From contig NZ_LOJP01000001.1 of the NCBI RefSeq assembly GCF_001553785.1, forward strand, positions 2,895,794 through 2,959,793: 64,000 bases of DNA, given 5' to 3'. A program made the translations under genes and the position numbers. This stretch comes from Actinoplanes sp. TFC3 (GTDB lineage: Bacteria; Actinomycetota; Actinomycetes; Mycobacteriales; Micromonosporaceae). Under the pieces are notes generated by a model that was not told the origin of the DNA, ran no database searches, and saw nothing but the letters and a program-made list of their open reading frames with translations. Positions 25,512-34,510 of the stretch are shown one piece after another. Each line of letters opens with the position of its first letter. Positions within the stretch are counted from its first letter, which is position 1.

Positions 25512-26660
25512 TTAAACGCCGCCGGTCGCGACGGCCTGGCGCCAGGGCCGGAGCACCTTCGGCGAGACGCCCACCGCGAGCACCCCGACCAGCCGATCAT
25601 TGTTCCGGTACGCCGCGACGAACGTGCGTTCCTGGAGGTCACCTTCGACGATCTCGACGGTGTCGTGGCCGCGCAGGTAGCCGTACGCGTGAATCTTCAT
25701 GTCGTACTGGTCCGACCAGAAGTAGGGCACCGGGGCGAACGGCTTGCGGGCGGCCGGGTTGAGCAAATTGCGGGCGGCGGCCAGGCCCTGCTCGGCGGCG
25801 TTGGTGCGGTGCTCGATGCGCATCGCCACGCCGAACAGCGGGTTGAACCAGCGGGCCACATCCCCGGCCGCGTAGATCTCGGGCGCGGCGGCGCTGTACT
25901 CGTCGCACACCACCCCGTCAGCGACCTCGAGCCCGCTGCCCTCCAGCCACTCGGTGTTGGGGTGCGAACCGATCGCCACCAGCACCTCGTCGGCCTCGAC
26001 CAGCGTCCCGTCCACCAGCCGCACTCCCCCGTCGGCCACCTCGGCGACCGCCACCCCGGTGCGCAGTTGCACCCCGTGTTCGCGGTGCGCCAGGGACAGC
26101 ACCCGCCCGATCTGCTCGCCGACCGCGTGAGCCAGCGGCACCGGTGCCGGTTCGAGCATCACCACCTCGCAGCCCAGCCCCCGGGCCACCGCGGCGGACT
26201 CGGCCCCCAGGAACCCGGCGCCCACGACCACCAGCCGCCGGCCGGGCTGGAGCCGATCCCGCAGCTTCAGCGCGTCGTCCAGGGTGCGCAGTACGTGTGC
26301 GCCCTGGCCGGGCAGGCGGCGGGGACGCACCCCGGTTGCCACGATCAGCCCGTCGTAGGGAACCGCCGTCCCGTCGGTCAGCCGCACCAGGCGCCCGGCG
26401 ACGTCCAGGCTCTCGGCGCGCACCCCCAGCCGCAGGTCCAGGCGCAGTGCGGTGAGCTGGTCGAGGGTCCGCAGCGCGAGCCGGCCGGCATCCCACGCGG
26501 AGGAGAGGATCTGCTTGGACAGCGGCGGGCGATCGTACGGAGGATCGATCTCCTCCCCGATCAGCGTGAGCGTGCCGGCGAAGCCCTCGCGTCGCAGGGT
26601 CTCCGCGGCCGTGAGCCCGGCGGCCGAGGCCCCGACAACGACGATGCGATCCAAGGTCAT
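25512..26660 (-). CDS. FAD-dependent NAD(P)-ferredoxin reductase-like oxidoreductase
   Basis: The 382-residue two-dinucleotide-fold flavoprotein has FAD site VVVGASAAGLTAAETLRREG, YDRPPLSKQIL, NAD site VVGAGFLGAESAAVARGLG, and YAAGDVARWFN. This is typical of ferredoxin or rubredoxin reductases that serve cytochrome P450s and ring-hydroxylating dioxygenases. No P450 or ferredoxin gene is adjacent, so the partner is elsewhere. Start ATG at 26660. A TetR gene lies 63 nt upstream on the same strand. Confidence 0.88.
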   Translation of the reverse strand: MTLDRIVVVGASAAGLTAAETLRREGFAGTLTLIGEEIDPPYDRPPLSKQILSSAWDAGRLALRTLDQLTALRLDLRLGVRAESLDVAGRLVRLTDGTAVPYDGLIVATGVRPRRLPGQGAHVLRTLDDALKLRDRLQPGRRLVVVGAGFLGAESAAVARGLGCEVVMLEPAPVPLAHAVGEQIGRVLSLAHREHGVQLRTGVAVAEVADGGVRLVDGTLVEADEVLVAIGSHPNTEWLEGSGLEVADGVVCDEYSAAAPEIYAAGDVARWFNPLFGVAMRIEHRTNAAEQGLAAARNLLNPAARKPFAPVPYFWSDQYDMKIHAYGYLRGHDTVEIVEGDLQERTFVAAYRNNDRLVGVLAVGVSPKVLRPWRQAVATGGV

Positions 26661-26723
26661 ACACCCCAATCTATCTCCGTCCCACCTCGTGCGGCCGTCT
26701 CATCCTGGGGGGGGGCGACAACC

Positions 26724-27419
26724 TCACGAGTGGCCGGCGGAGAGGCGGCCGAGCCACTCGTGGAGCAGGACCTGCTCGGCCTGACTGAGCACATCCTGCT
26801 CCGGCAGCGTGGCGAGCAGAGCGCGGGCCGCCCCGGCGGGGCCCGGCTGCTGAACCGCCGGCTTGTCGCTGGTGACGGCGGTGACCATCACCTCGCGCAG
26901 GGAGTCGAGCAGGGCCCGGTCGCGCCGCGGCTCGGGCAGCGACAGCCAGGTCAGCACGGCGCCCCGGGCGGTGGCCTGGATGATCGAGGCGGCCAGCTCC
27001 TGGTCCACCGCGAGCCGCCCGGCCGCCGCCAGCCGGCGGATCCGCTCGGCCAGCACCTGCATGCCGGCCTGCACCGCCGGTGAGTCGATGCCGCGCCGGG
27101 GTTCGCCGTACATCATCGCGTAGAGCGCTGGGTTGCTCAGTCCGAACTCCACCGCCAGGTCCCAGCCCGCGCGCAGGTCGTCGATCGGATCGCTCAGCGG
27201 CGTGATGGCCTGTTTGCCGGCCACGAAGGCGGCGTAGGTGTGCTCGGCGACCGCGTCGAGCAGGCCGTCCTTGTCGGTGAAGAACCGGTAGATGACCGGC
27301 GGCTGCACCCCTGCCGCAGTGGCCACCGCCCGGGTGGTCACCGCGTCCCGGCCCGCGGTCGCGAGCAGGTTCGCCGCGGCCGCGATGACCTTCTGCCGTG
27401 TCGTCGTTCCGGTTTCCAC
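26724..27419 (-). CDS. TetR family transcriptional regulator
   Basis: The 231-residue protein has the TetR HTH (RQKVIAAAANLLATAGRDAV, RAVATAAGVQPPVIYRFFTD) and an all-helical ligand domain with VEFGLSNPALYAMMYGEP. The GTG at 27419 starts exactly before this HTH; the open frame continues upstream into the GH128 gene region without homology. It likely controls the ferredoxin reductase gene downstream. Confidence 0.85.
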   Translation of the reverse strand: METGTTTRQKVIAAAANLLATAGRDAVTTRAVATAAGVQPPVIYRFFTDKDGLLDAVAEHTYAAFVAGKQAITPLSDPIDDLRAGWDLAVEFGLSNPALYAMMYGEPRRGIDSPAVQAGMQVLAERIRRLAAAGRLAVDQELAASIIQATARGAVLTWLSLPEPRRDRALLDSLREVMVTAVTSDKPAVQQPGPAGAARALLATLPEQDVLSQAEQVLLHEWLGRLSAGHS

Positions 27420-27495
27420 GCTGCCAACGATATCGGCGGCGACCGGGCCGAGCCGGGCCAGGGCCAGGGCGTTGACCAGCGCCCGGCTCAGCGGA

Positions 27496-28737
27496 TCAGG
27501 ACCCGGCCGCCCGGTAGGCCTTGCCCGCCTCGGTCGGCGTGGTGGCATCGCGGTACAGGCCGTAGTCCACCGAGTCGCCCACCGCGGGCAGCGAGAACCA
27601 GGCGTAGCGCTCCACGTACGAGGCCGCCTGCAGTTGCGCCGTGGAGTTGGTGATGAACGAGGTGATCTGCTGGGTGTTCGGGTACTTCGGCGAGCCGGTG
27701 AAGTTCATCAGGCCGTACTCGGTGATCCAGATCGGCAGGTTGTAGCGGTCGTGCACCGCTTTGACGTACCCCATGAACTGCCCCGCCGCTGCACTGCTGA
27801 AGTCCGAGCCGTACCAGTGCAGCGTGATGAAATCGACCCGCAGGCCTTTCTGCCGCACGCCGGTCATGAACCGGTCGAGCCAGCCGCCGGCGGTGTCCCC
27901 GCCGAACGCGACCGCCGGGCTGCCCAGGCGCATGCCCGTGTTCTGCAGGTCGGGCCAGAGCTGCAGGGCCTGCTCGACGCTCATGTTGGCCTGTCCGGAC
28001 ATGTCCGGCTCGTTGAAGCCCAGCAGCGTGCTGCCCTCGGACTTGACCTTGGCCAGGTTCGCCGGGGTGTCAAAGGTTTCGTCCCAGATCATCGGCACGA
28101 ACTCGGCGTCGGCGGGCATGCTGTCGTTGTTGGTGGCCCAGTTGTAGTACCAGCTGGCCTTGACGTCCTTCATGGCCCCGGCCAGCCCGGTGAACTGCCA
28201 GGTGCTGACGCCCTTCTTGGTGCCACCGCCGGCGGGCGGCGTCGTCGGCGGCGTGGTCCCGCCGGGCACCGTCCAGGCCTGGTTCGCGGTGCCCGCGCAG
28301 GTCCAGATCTGCAGGCGGGTGCCGGAGGCCGAGCTCATCCCGGCGGCGTCGAGGCACTTGCCCGAACCGGTGTTGACGAGCTGGCTGCCGCGCACGGACC
28401 ACTGCTGGGCGCCGGTGCCGTTGCAGTCGTACAGCTGCACCTGCGCGCCGTCGGCGCTCGAGGCGGCGGTCACGTCCAGGCACTTGCCGAGCGCTTTGAA
28501 CGCCGCGCCGTCGATCGTCCACGCCTGGGCGCCGGTGCCGTTGCAGTCCCACAACTGCACCGCTGTGCCATTTGCCGAGTTCGATCCGGCCACGTCGACA
28601 CATTTGCCGCCGATGCCGGTGATCGGGCCGCCCGTAGCGGCCAGCGCGTTGGTGATGCCAAGGACGCCGAACGCCGCCACAACCGTGCCGGACAGCGCAA
28701 CAGCCAATGTTCTCCGCCGCTTGCGAGATGAGGACAT
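27496..28737 (-). CDS. Secreted GH128 beta-1,3-glucanase with N-terminal ricin-B (CBM13) domain
   Basis: The 413-residue precursor has a signal peptide (ends ALAA, about 34), a ricin-B domain (about 37-160, three QLWDCN/QLYDCN/QIWTCA repeats), a Thr/Pro linker, and a GH128-type TIM barrel (about 175-413). The catalytic pair is visible as [11 protein letters not shown] (acid/base Glu) and WITEYGLMN (nucleophile Glu), with HWYGSDF in between. It probably cleaves beta-1,3-glucan outside the cell. The upstream TATCGATAC...TTAAAT region is AT-rich and likely holds the promoter. Confidence 0.9.
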   Translation of the reverse strand: MSSSRKRRRTLAVALSGTVVAAFGVLGITNALAATGGPITGIGGKCVDVAGSNSANGTAVQLWDCNGTGAQAWTIDGAAFKALGKCLDVTAASSADGAQVQLYDCNGTGAQQWSVRGSQLVNTGSGKCLDAAGMSSASGTRLQIWTCAGTANQAWTVPGGTTPPTTPPAGGGTKKGVSTWQFTGLAGAMKDVKASWYYNWATNNDSMPADAEFVPMIWDETFDTPANLAKVKSEGSTLLGFNEPDMSGQANMSVEQALQLWPDLQNTGMRLGSPAVAFGGDTAGGWLDRFMTGVRQKGLRVDFITLHWYGSDFSSAAAGQFMGYVKAVHDRYNLPIWITEYGLMNFTGSPKYPNTQQITSFITNSTAQLQAASYVERYAWFSLPAVGDSVDYGLYRDATTPTEAGKAYRAAGS

Positions 28738-28962
28738 AATTTAACAGTATCGATGGATGAACCCCCCGCGAAAGCCTGCGCGAAGAGTCGGCCCGAACAG
28801 TCAGATCTAGGAAAAACCCGTTATCCGGTACGGCCACAGCCCTCGTTCGCCTCCCGGTCCCGAGCCACCGGCAGCAGTCCCGCACCGCTCGCCTGCCGGC
28901 CTCCCCGGCGGCAGCGAGCAGGCGTTCGCCGCCCGGACCGGCGCCTTCGATATGTTGGCAGC

Positions 28963-29412
28963 ATGCGCCCACCGTTGCCGCCGTTCACCCAGGAAACCGC
29001 CCTCGCCAAGGTGCAAGCCGCCGAGGATGCGTGGAACACGTGCGATCCGCACCGGGTGTCCTTGGCCTACACCGAGGACTCGGTCTGGCGTAACCGCGAC
29101 ACGTTCGTCACCGGCCGCCCGGCGATCGTCGCGTTCCTGACCGCCAAGTGGGAACGCGAGCTGGAGTACGCCCTGCGCAAGTCCTTGTGGGCGGTCACCG
29201 ACGACCGCATCGCCGTACGTTTCCAGTACGAGTGCCGCGACGCGACCGGCCAGTGGTGGCGCAGCTACGGCAACGAGCTGTGGGAGTTCGACGACCAGGG
29301 CCTGATGCGCCGCCGCGAGGCCAGCATCAACGACCTGCGCATCACCGAGCGCGACCGCCGCCTCTTCGGCCCGCGCGAACCGGGCGATCAGACGACGATC
29401 CCGCTGCAGTAA
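28963..29412 (+). CDS. DUF1348 (NTF2-like) family protein
   Basis: The 149-residue protein closely follows the DUF1348 pattern: [80 protein letters not shown], and [15 protein letters not shown]. The family has an NTF2 fold and unknown activity. The ATG at 28963 is used; the upstream open frame is low complexity. Divergent from GH128. Confidence 0.88.
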   Translation: MRPPLPPFTQETALAKVQAAEDAWNTCDPHRVSLAYTEDSVWRNRDTFVTGRPAIVAFLTAKWERELEYALRKSLWAVTDDRIAVRFQYECRDATGQWWRSYGNELWEFDDQGLMRRREASINDLRITERDRRLFGPREPGDQTTIPLQ

Positions 29413-29754
29413 GGGCCGGTCAGCTTCGTCGCCCGCGCGATGCCGGCGGGGCCACGCCCAGCGCCACAAGGTTGCGGGAGTGGCGCTGCAGGAACAGGCG
29501 CGGCCGGGGGTCACGGCCGCCGACGCCAAGGACGCGCAGAGAGTCGCCGGCGGGGCCGTCAGCGCGAAGCCACCGCTGGACAGCAGCGTGCAAGCGAGCA
29601 TCGCACCGCTCGCCGCTCGATGGCGCGAGGCCGCGCCAGGTAAACCACTGGTTAATAACTTTTGATCCACGAAACAAAAGTTATGGACTTACGAGCAGAA
29701 GCGGCTTAGCGTCATTGCTCATTGACGGTCATCGACGTCTGGATGGAGCGCTCG
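29413..29754. other. Intergenic region with regulatory palindromes
   Basis: About 340 nt between the DUF1348 and DUF1080 genes. The first half is ordinary GC-rich sequence with no convincing gene. The second half becomes AT-rich and holds two palindromes (annotated separately), likely the promoter of the large secreted protein. An 85-codon minus-strand frame at 29420-29677 is probably not real. Confidence 0.45.
29648..29684. promoter_or_regulatory. Two palindromes upstream of the DUF1080 protein gene
   Basis: ATAACTTTTG at 29655-29664 and CAAAAGTTAT at 29675-29684 are perfect 10-bp arms separated by 10 nt. Just before and abutting is AACCACTGGTT, a palindrome with one central base. Both lie 70-110 nt before the start codon in an AT-rich patch, suggesting operators for one or two regulators. 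Confidence 0.5.
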
Positions 29755-32700
29755 ATGAGGAGAACATTGTTCTGCACGGCCGCGCTGGTCGCGAGCCTGC
29801 TACCGGCCCTTCCCGCAAGCGCCGCCGACGTCCCGCCGCAAGAACCCGGCGTCACGTTGCGCACGTTCGACCTGCAAACCTCGCGGGACACGATCTGCAC
29901 GCTGAAATCCGGCCAGACCCCCAACGTCGACAAGCTGCTGCCCACGATCAACTGGACCACCGCCGCCGACTTCGGCCTCGAGGACCACTTCCAGTCGCAG
30001 GTCATCGCCAACCTCACCATCGCCGCGGCGGGCACCTACGCCTTCCGGCTGACCAGCGACGACGGCTCGCGGCTGCTGATCGACGGCGCCACAGTGATCA
30101 ACAACGACGGGGCGCACGGGGCCTTCGCGGTGGAGGGCAGCGTCGCCCTCACCCCCGGCTACCACGCGCTGCACATCGACTACTTCGAACGCGACGGCGG
30201 TCAGCAGCTGACCCTGGAGTGGCGACCGCCCGGCTCGACCGCGTACGCGGTGGTCCCGAACTCGGTGCTCAGCACCGACTCCGGCGTGGTGCGGGTGACC
30301 GCCCCGGGTCGCAAGGAGTGCGAGGGCTCCTCGGACAGCCCCGGCGACGGCCTGCCGCTGAACTCGGTGCACCCCGGTTACACGCTGACCAACCTGCGCC
30401 CGGCTGGCTTCCAGCCGCAGGTGACCGCGATGGACTGGTTCCCCGACGGGCGCCTGGCCGTGGCGACCTGGGGCGGCAGCGACACCGTGGCGGGCGAGGT
30501 CTACATCCTCAGCGGGGTCACCGGCGCCACCTCACCCAGCCAGGTCACCACCCGCAAGGTGGCCAGCGGGCTGCGTGAGCCGATGGGGCTGAAGATCGTC
30601 GACGGGAAGATCTACGTCTCGCAGAAGACCGAGCTGACCGAGCTCAACGACACCAACAACGACGGGGTCATGGACCAGTTCCGCCGGGTCGCCACCTGGC
30701 CCTTCGACGGCAACTTCCACGAGTTCGCGTTCGGCCTGCTCTACAAGGACGGCTATTTCTACGCGAACCTGTCCGTCTCCATCAACCTGGGCGGCGCGAC
30801 CACCGACCCGCAGGGCTCGCCCAACCGCGGCACCAGCCTGAAGATCAACCGCACGACCGGTGAGGTGCAGTACGTCGCCGGCGGGCTGCGCACCCCGGAC
30901 GGCATCGGCTGGGGCCCCGAGGGCGGCATCTTCGTCACCGACAACCAGGGCGGCTGGCTGCCCGCCTCGAAGCTGGTGCAGATCAAGCAGGACCGCTTCT
31001 TCAACCACTACACCAACCCGGACGGCCCGTTCGACAACCAGCCGGTCACCCAGCCGGTGCTGTGGCTGCCGCAGAACGAGATCGCCAACTCGCCGAGCAC
31101 ACCGCTACTGCTGGACTCGGGGCCGTACGCCGGTCAGATGCTCATCGGCGACGTCACCTACGGCGGCATCCAGCGCGCCTTCCTGGAGAAGGTGAACGGC
31201 GAGTACCAGGGCGCGGTGTTCCGCCTGACGCAGGGCCTCGAGATGGGTGTGCACCGGCTGAGCCAGGGCCCGGACGGCGCCATCTACGCCGGTGGGCTCG
31301 GCGCCGGGGGCAACTGGGGGCAGGAGGGCAAGCTGACGTACGGGCTGCAGAAGATCACCCCGAACGGCACGAGCGTGTTCGACATCAAGGCGATGCGCGC
31401 GATCTCGGGCGGCTTCGAGCTCGAGTACACCAAGCCGGTGTCCACCGACACTGCCGCCCAGCTTGCCGCCCGCTACCACGCCGAGCAGTGGCGTTACGTG
31501 CCGACCCCGGCCTACGGCGGTCCCAAGGTCGACGAGGAGACCCTGTCGGTGGCCTCGGCGACGTTGTCCGCGGACCGGCTCAAGGTGACGCTCAAGCTCA
31601 ACGGGCTCAAGCCGGGCCGGGTGGTGCACGTCCGCTCGCCGCGGCCGTTCTCCTCCACCACCGGTGACTCGCTGTGGAGCACCGAGGCCTGGTACACCCT
31701 CAACAGCCTGGCCGACGGTACGACGCTGCGCACCGAGCAGGCCGAGGCTGAGAACGCCGGCCTGAGCGGCAGTGCGGGCGTGGCCACCGATCACGCGAAC
31801 TACACCGGCAGCGGCTTCGTCGCCGGGTTCGGTTCGGTGGGCGCGGCCACCACGTTCAGTGTCAACGTGCCGTCCGCCGGTTCGTACGGCATCAACCTGC
31901 GCTACAGCAACGGTCCCAACCCGGCTGCGGGCACCAAAACCGTCAGCCTGTACGTCAACGGCATCAAGATCAAGCAGGTGAGCCTGGCCAGCACCACCGA
32001 CTGGGAAACCTGGGCCAACGCGGCGGACACGGTGACCTTGCGGGCCGGTGGGAACACAGTCTCGTACCGGGTCGACAGCGGCGACGCCGGGCACGTCAAC
32101 CTGGACAACCTGACGATCGGCGGGGGCGGCACCGGCACCCCGGCCCCGCGCACCGGCACGATCACCGGCATCGGCGCCAAGTGCCTGGACATCGACAACG
32201 CCAGCATCACCGACGGCGCCAAGGTGCAGCTGTGGACGTGCAACAGCTCCTCGGCGCAGAGCTGGACCCGCAACGGCGACACCCTGCAGGCGCTGGGCAA
32301 GTGCCTCGACATCGACAACGCCGGTACGGCGAACGGCACCAAGGTGCAGCTGTGGACCTGCAATGGCAGCACCGCCCAGGTCTGGCAGACCCAGGCCAAC
32401 GGCTCGCTGCTCAACCCGGCGTCCGGCAAGGTGCTCGACGCGGCCGGCGGTGCCAGCACGGATGGCACCGCGGTGCAGATCTGGGAATGGTCGGACGTCG
32501 CGCAGCAGAAGTGGACCCACAACGGCACCAGCCGGGTCACCCTGTTCAACGGCGGCACCCTGGGCGCGTTCCGCAACGCCGATGGCAGCGCGCCCACGTG
32601 GCCGGTGTCCGGCGGCTCGGCCGAGGTGCTCGGCGGTGACCTGCGCACCAAGCAGACCTTCGGCGACTTCAAGCTGCACGCCGAGTTCTGGCTGCCCAAC

Positions 32701-33111
32701 CTGCCCGCCGACGTGACCGGCCAGCAGCGCGCGAACAGCGGCATCTACCTGCAGGACCGCTACGAGGTGCAGGTGCTCGACTCGTACGGCAAATCGCCGC
32801 TGGCCGACAACGACTGCGCGGCCATCTATCTCAAGAAGGCCCCGTCCACGAACGCGGGAACCGCTCCGGAAACGTGGCAGAGCTACGACATCACGTTCCG
32901 CGCGGCCCGCTACCAGGGCGGCACGAAGGTCGAGAACGCCCGGGTAACGGTGGTCTGGAACGGCGTCACCGTGCAGGACAACGTGGCCATCGACGGCCCG
33001 ACCGGCGCCGGTGCCGCGGAAGGCCCGGAGCTGCTGCCGATCCGTCTGCAGGATCACGGTGACCCCGGGGCCAACGTGCGCTACCGCAACCTCTGGGTCG
33101 AACCGGCCTGA
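29755..33111 (+). CDS. Secreted multidomain protein: PA14, sorbosone-dehydrogenase-like propeller, CBM6/35, ricin-B, DUF1080 (3-keto-disaccharide hydrolase-like)
   Basis: The 1118-residue precursor has a signal peptide ending ASAAD. A PA14-like domain (about 30-170; YAFRLTSDDGSRLLIDG) is followed by a beta-propeller of the glucose/sorbosone dehydrogenase type (about 197-655; REPMGLKIVDGKIYVSQ, RTPDGIGWGPEGGIFVTD). Next are a CBM6/35-like domain (about 659-790), a ricin-B domain (about 800-920; CLDIDN repeats) and a C-terminal DUF1080 jelly roll (about 925-1118). DUF1080 enzymes cleave 3-keto-glycosides; propellers of this class oxidise or bind sugars. It may oxidise and then cleave glycans outside the cell (inference). 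ATG at 29755 has GGAG 6 nt upstream. Its end overlaps the convergent oxidase gene by 31 nt. Confidence 0.85.
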   Translation: MRRTLFCTAALVASLLPALPASAADVPPQEPGVTLRTFDLQTSRDTICTLKSGQTPNVDKLLPTINWTTAADFGLEDHFQSQVIANLTIAAAGTYAFRLTSDDGSRLLIDGATVINNDGAHGAFAVEGSVALTPGYHALHIDYFERDGGQQLTLEWRPPGSTAYAVVPNSVLSTDSGVVRVTAPGRKECEGSSDSPGDGLPLNSVHPGYTLTNLRPAGFQPQVTAMDWFPDGRLAVATWGGSDTVAGEVYILSGVTGATSPSQVTTRKVASGLREPMGLKIVDGKIYVSQKTELTELNDTNNDGVMDQFRRVATWPFDGNFHEFAFGLLYKDGYFYANLSVSINLGGATTDPQGSPNRGTSLKINRTTGEVQYVAGGLRTPDGIGWGPEGGIFVTDNQGGWLPASKLVQIKQDRFFNHYTNPDGPFDNQPVTQPVLWLPQNEIANSPSTPLLLDSGPYAGQMLIGDVTYGGIQRAFLEKVNGEYQGAVFRLTQGLEMGVHRLSQGPDGAIYAGGLGAGGNWGQEGKLTYGLQKITPNGTSVFDIKAMRAISGGFELEYTKPVSTDTAAQLAARYHAEQWRYVPTPAYGGPKVDEETLSVASATLSADRLKVTLKLNGLKPGRVVHVRSPRPFSSTTGDSLWSTEAWYTLNSLADGTTLRTEQAEAENAGLSGSAGVATDHANYTGSGFVAGFGSVGAATTFSVNVPSAGSYGINLRYSNGPNPAAGTKTVSLYVNGIKIKQVSLASTTDWETWANAADTVTLRAGGNTVSYRVDSGDAGHVNLDNLTIGGGGTGTPAPRTGTITGIGAKCLDIDNASITDGAKVQLWTCNSSSAQSWTRNGDTLQALGKCLDIDNAGTANGTKVQLWTCNGSTAQVWQTQANGSLLNPASGKVLDAAGGASTDGTAVQIWEWSDVAQQKWTHNGTSRVTLFNGGTLGAFRNADGSAPTWPVSGGSAEVLGGDLRTKQTFGDFKLHAEFWLPNLPADVTGQQRANSGIYLQDRYEVQVLDSYGKSPLADNDCAAIYLKKAPSTNAGTAPETWQSYDITFRAARYQGGTKVENARVTVVWNGVTVQDNVAIDGPTGAGAAEGPELLPIRLQDHGDPGANVRYRNLWVEPA

Positions 33112-34370
33112 TCCACCAGCCGGTCCCGGCTGATCGACGCAACATCCTTGCTGCCGGCCAGCGCCATCGTCAGGTCCAGCTCCGCGATCACGTTGCGGAT
33201 GACGTCCTCGACACCGCGCTGGCCGGCCAGCGCCAATCCGTACAGATAAGGCCGCCCCAGCAGGACGGCATCAGCCCCCAGAGCAAGAGCCACAAACACA
33301 TCCGCACCGGTACGAACACCGCTGTCAACCAGCACCGCCGGCTCGGCCCCCACCGCTTCCCGGACCGCCACGAGCGCGTCCAGCGAGGCGACCGCGTTGT
33401 CGATCTGGCGCCCACCGTGGTTCGACACCACGATCGCGTCCACCCCGAGGTCGAAGGCCCGCCGCGCGTCGGCCGGGTCCACGATTCCCTTGAGCACCAC
33501 CGGCAGCCGCGTCCGGTTGCGCAACGTGGCCAGGTGTTCCCAGCTCAGCGCCGGGTTGGAGTAGATGTCGAGGAACGTCTCCACCGCCGCGCGCGGCACC
33601 GGCGAGCGCAGGTTGCGCCAGAACGAACCCGGATGGTTGCGCGACATCGCCAGCAGGGTCCGGATCGCCCCGGTCGTCACCTCGGCCGCGGGCTGCACCT
33701 GGCGTTGGGCCACAAGCTCCTGGAAACGGCGATCCGAGGTGTACTGCGCAATGCCCAGCCCCCGGGCGAACGGCAGCGAACCCAGGTTGAGGTCCTGCGG
33801 CCGCCAGCCCAGCACGGTGGTGTCGAGGGTGACCACCAGCGCCTGCGCCTCGATGGCCTCGGCCCGCGCGATGAGGCTGTCCACCAGCGCCTCGTCCTTG
33901 CTCCAGTACAGCTGGAACCACCGCGAAGCCGGTCCCATGGCCGCCGCGCAGTCCTCCATCGGATTGCAGCCCTGGTTGGAGAAGATGTAGGTCGTCGCCG
34001 TCTGCGCCGCCGCCCGCGCGATCTGCAGGTCGCTGTCCTTGCCCATCAGCGCCGCGGCCCCCACCGGCGCCAGCAGCACCGGCGTGGCATGCCGCCGGCC
34101 GAGCACCTCGACGCTCAGGTCCCGCTGCGCCGCCCCCGACGCCATCCGCGGCACGATGGCCCACCGCTCGAAAGCCTCCCGGTTGCGCCGCATCGTGCGC
34201 CCCTCCCCCGCCCCACCGGCCACGTAGGCCCAAGCGGCGGTGCTGCTGACCCGCCGCGCCCGGCGTTCCAGCTCGGCGAAATCGGTGGGCACCCGCGGAC
34301 GGCGGCCCAGGGCGCCCTGACGGTAGAGAAAGCTTTGCCGGCTGAGCCCGGCCCCCGAGGTAATGGTCAC
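33081..34370 (-). CDS. FMN-dependent alpha-hydroxy-acid oxidase/dehydrogenase (LldD/LctO-like)
   Basis: The 429-residue TIM-barrel flavoprotein has the FMN and active-site marks of the family: APVGAAALM, YIFSNQGCNP, VVTLDTTVLGWR, VVLKGIVDPADA (Lys), VVSNHGGRQIDN (catalytic His and Arg), DSGVRTGADVFVALALGA and LLGRPYLYGLALAG. It oxidises L-lactate or a related 2-hydroxy acid, passing electrons to O2 or a quinone; which substrate cannot be read. Single gene, convergent with and overlapping the DUF1080 gene. Confidence 0.88.
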   Translation of the reverse strand: MTITSGAGLSRQSFLYRQGALGRRPRVPTDFAELERRARRVSSTAAWAYVAGGAGEGRTMRRNREAFERWAIVPRMASGAAQRDLSVEVLGRRHATPVLLAPVGAAALMGKDSDLQIARAAAQTATTYIFSNQGCNPMEDCAAAMGPASRWFQLYWSKDEALVDSLIARAEAIEAQALVVTLDTTVLGWRPQDLNLGSLPFARGLGIAQYTSDRRFQELVAQRQVQPAAEVTTGAIRTLLAMSRNHPGSFWRNLRSPVPRAAVETFLDIYSNPALSWEHLATLRNRTRLPVVLKGIVDPADARRAFDLGVDAIVVSNHGGRQIDNAVASLDALVAVREAVGAEPAVLVDSGVRTGADVFVALALGADAVLLGRPYLYGLALAGQRGVEDVIRNVIAELDLTMALAGSKDVASISRDRLVDQAGSTQRLR

Positions 34371-34510
34371 GCCCTAACGGTAGGGCCCGCCACGAGGCTC
34401 CCCACCTGCTGGCGGTGCGTGAAGCGAAACGTCGAGCACCACGAGTCGCGCTGTGATGCGGGTGTGGATACCGACCGCATGATCGCGGGTGCCGGAGGGT
34501 AAGCCGCCGC

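Noticed and set aside
26707..26716. Run of about ten G at the TetR-ferredoxin reductase gap
   Set aside because: A short homopolymer with no structure around it; may be a length-error site but not a feature.
24951..27083. 710-codon plus-strand frame across the ferredoxin reductase and TetR genes
   Set aside because: Spans three genes with recognised products on the minus strand; no domain pattern of its own.
29420..29677. 85-codon minus-strand frame in the gap before the DUF1080 gene
   Set aside because: No ribosome-binding site and no family-like segments; it overlaps the palindromic regulatory patch.
31105..33057. 650-codon minus-strand frame opposite the DUF1080 protein
   Set aside because: No domain pattern; it is the shadow of a well-defined multidomain protein.
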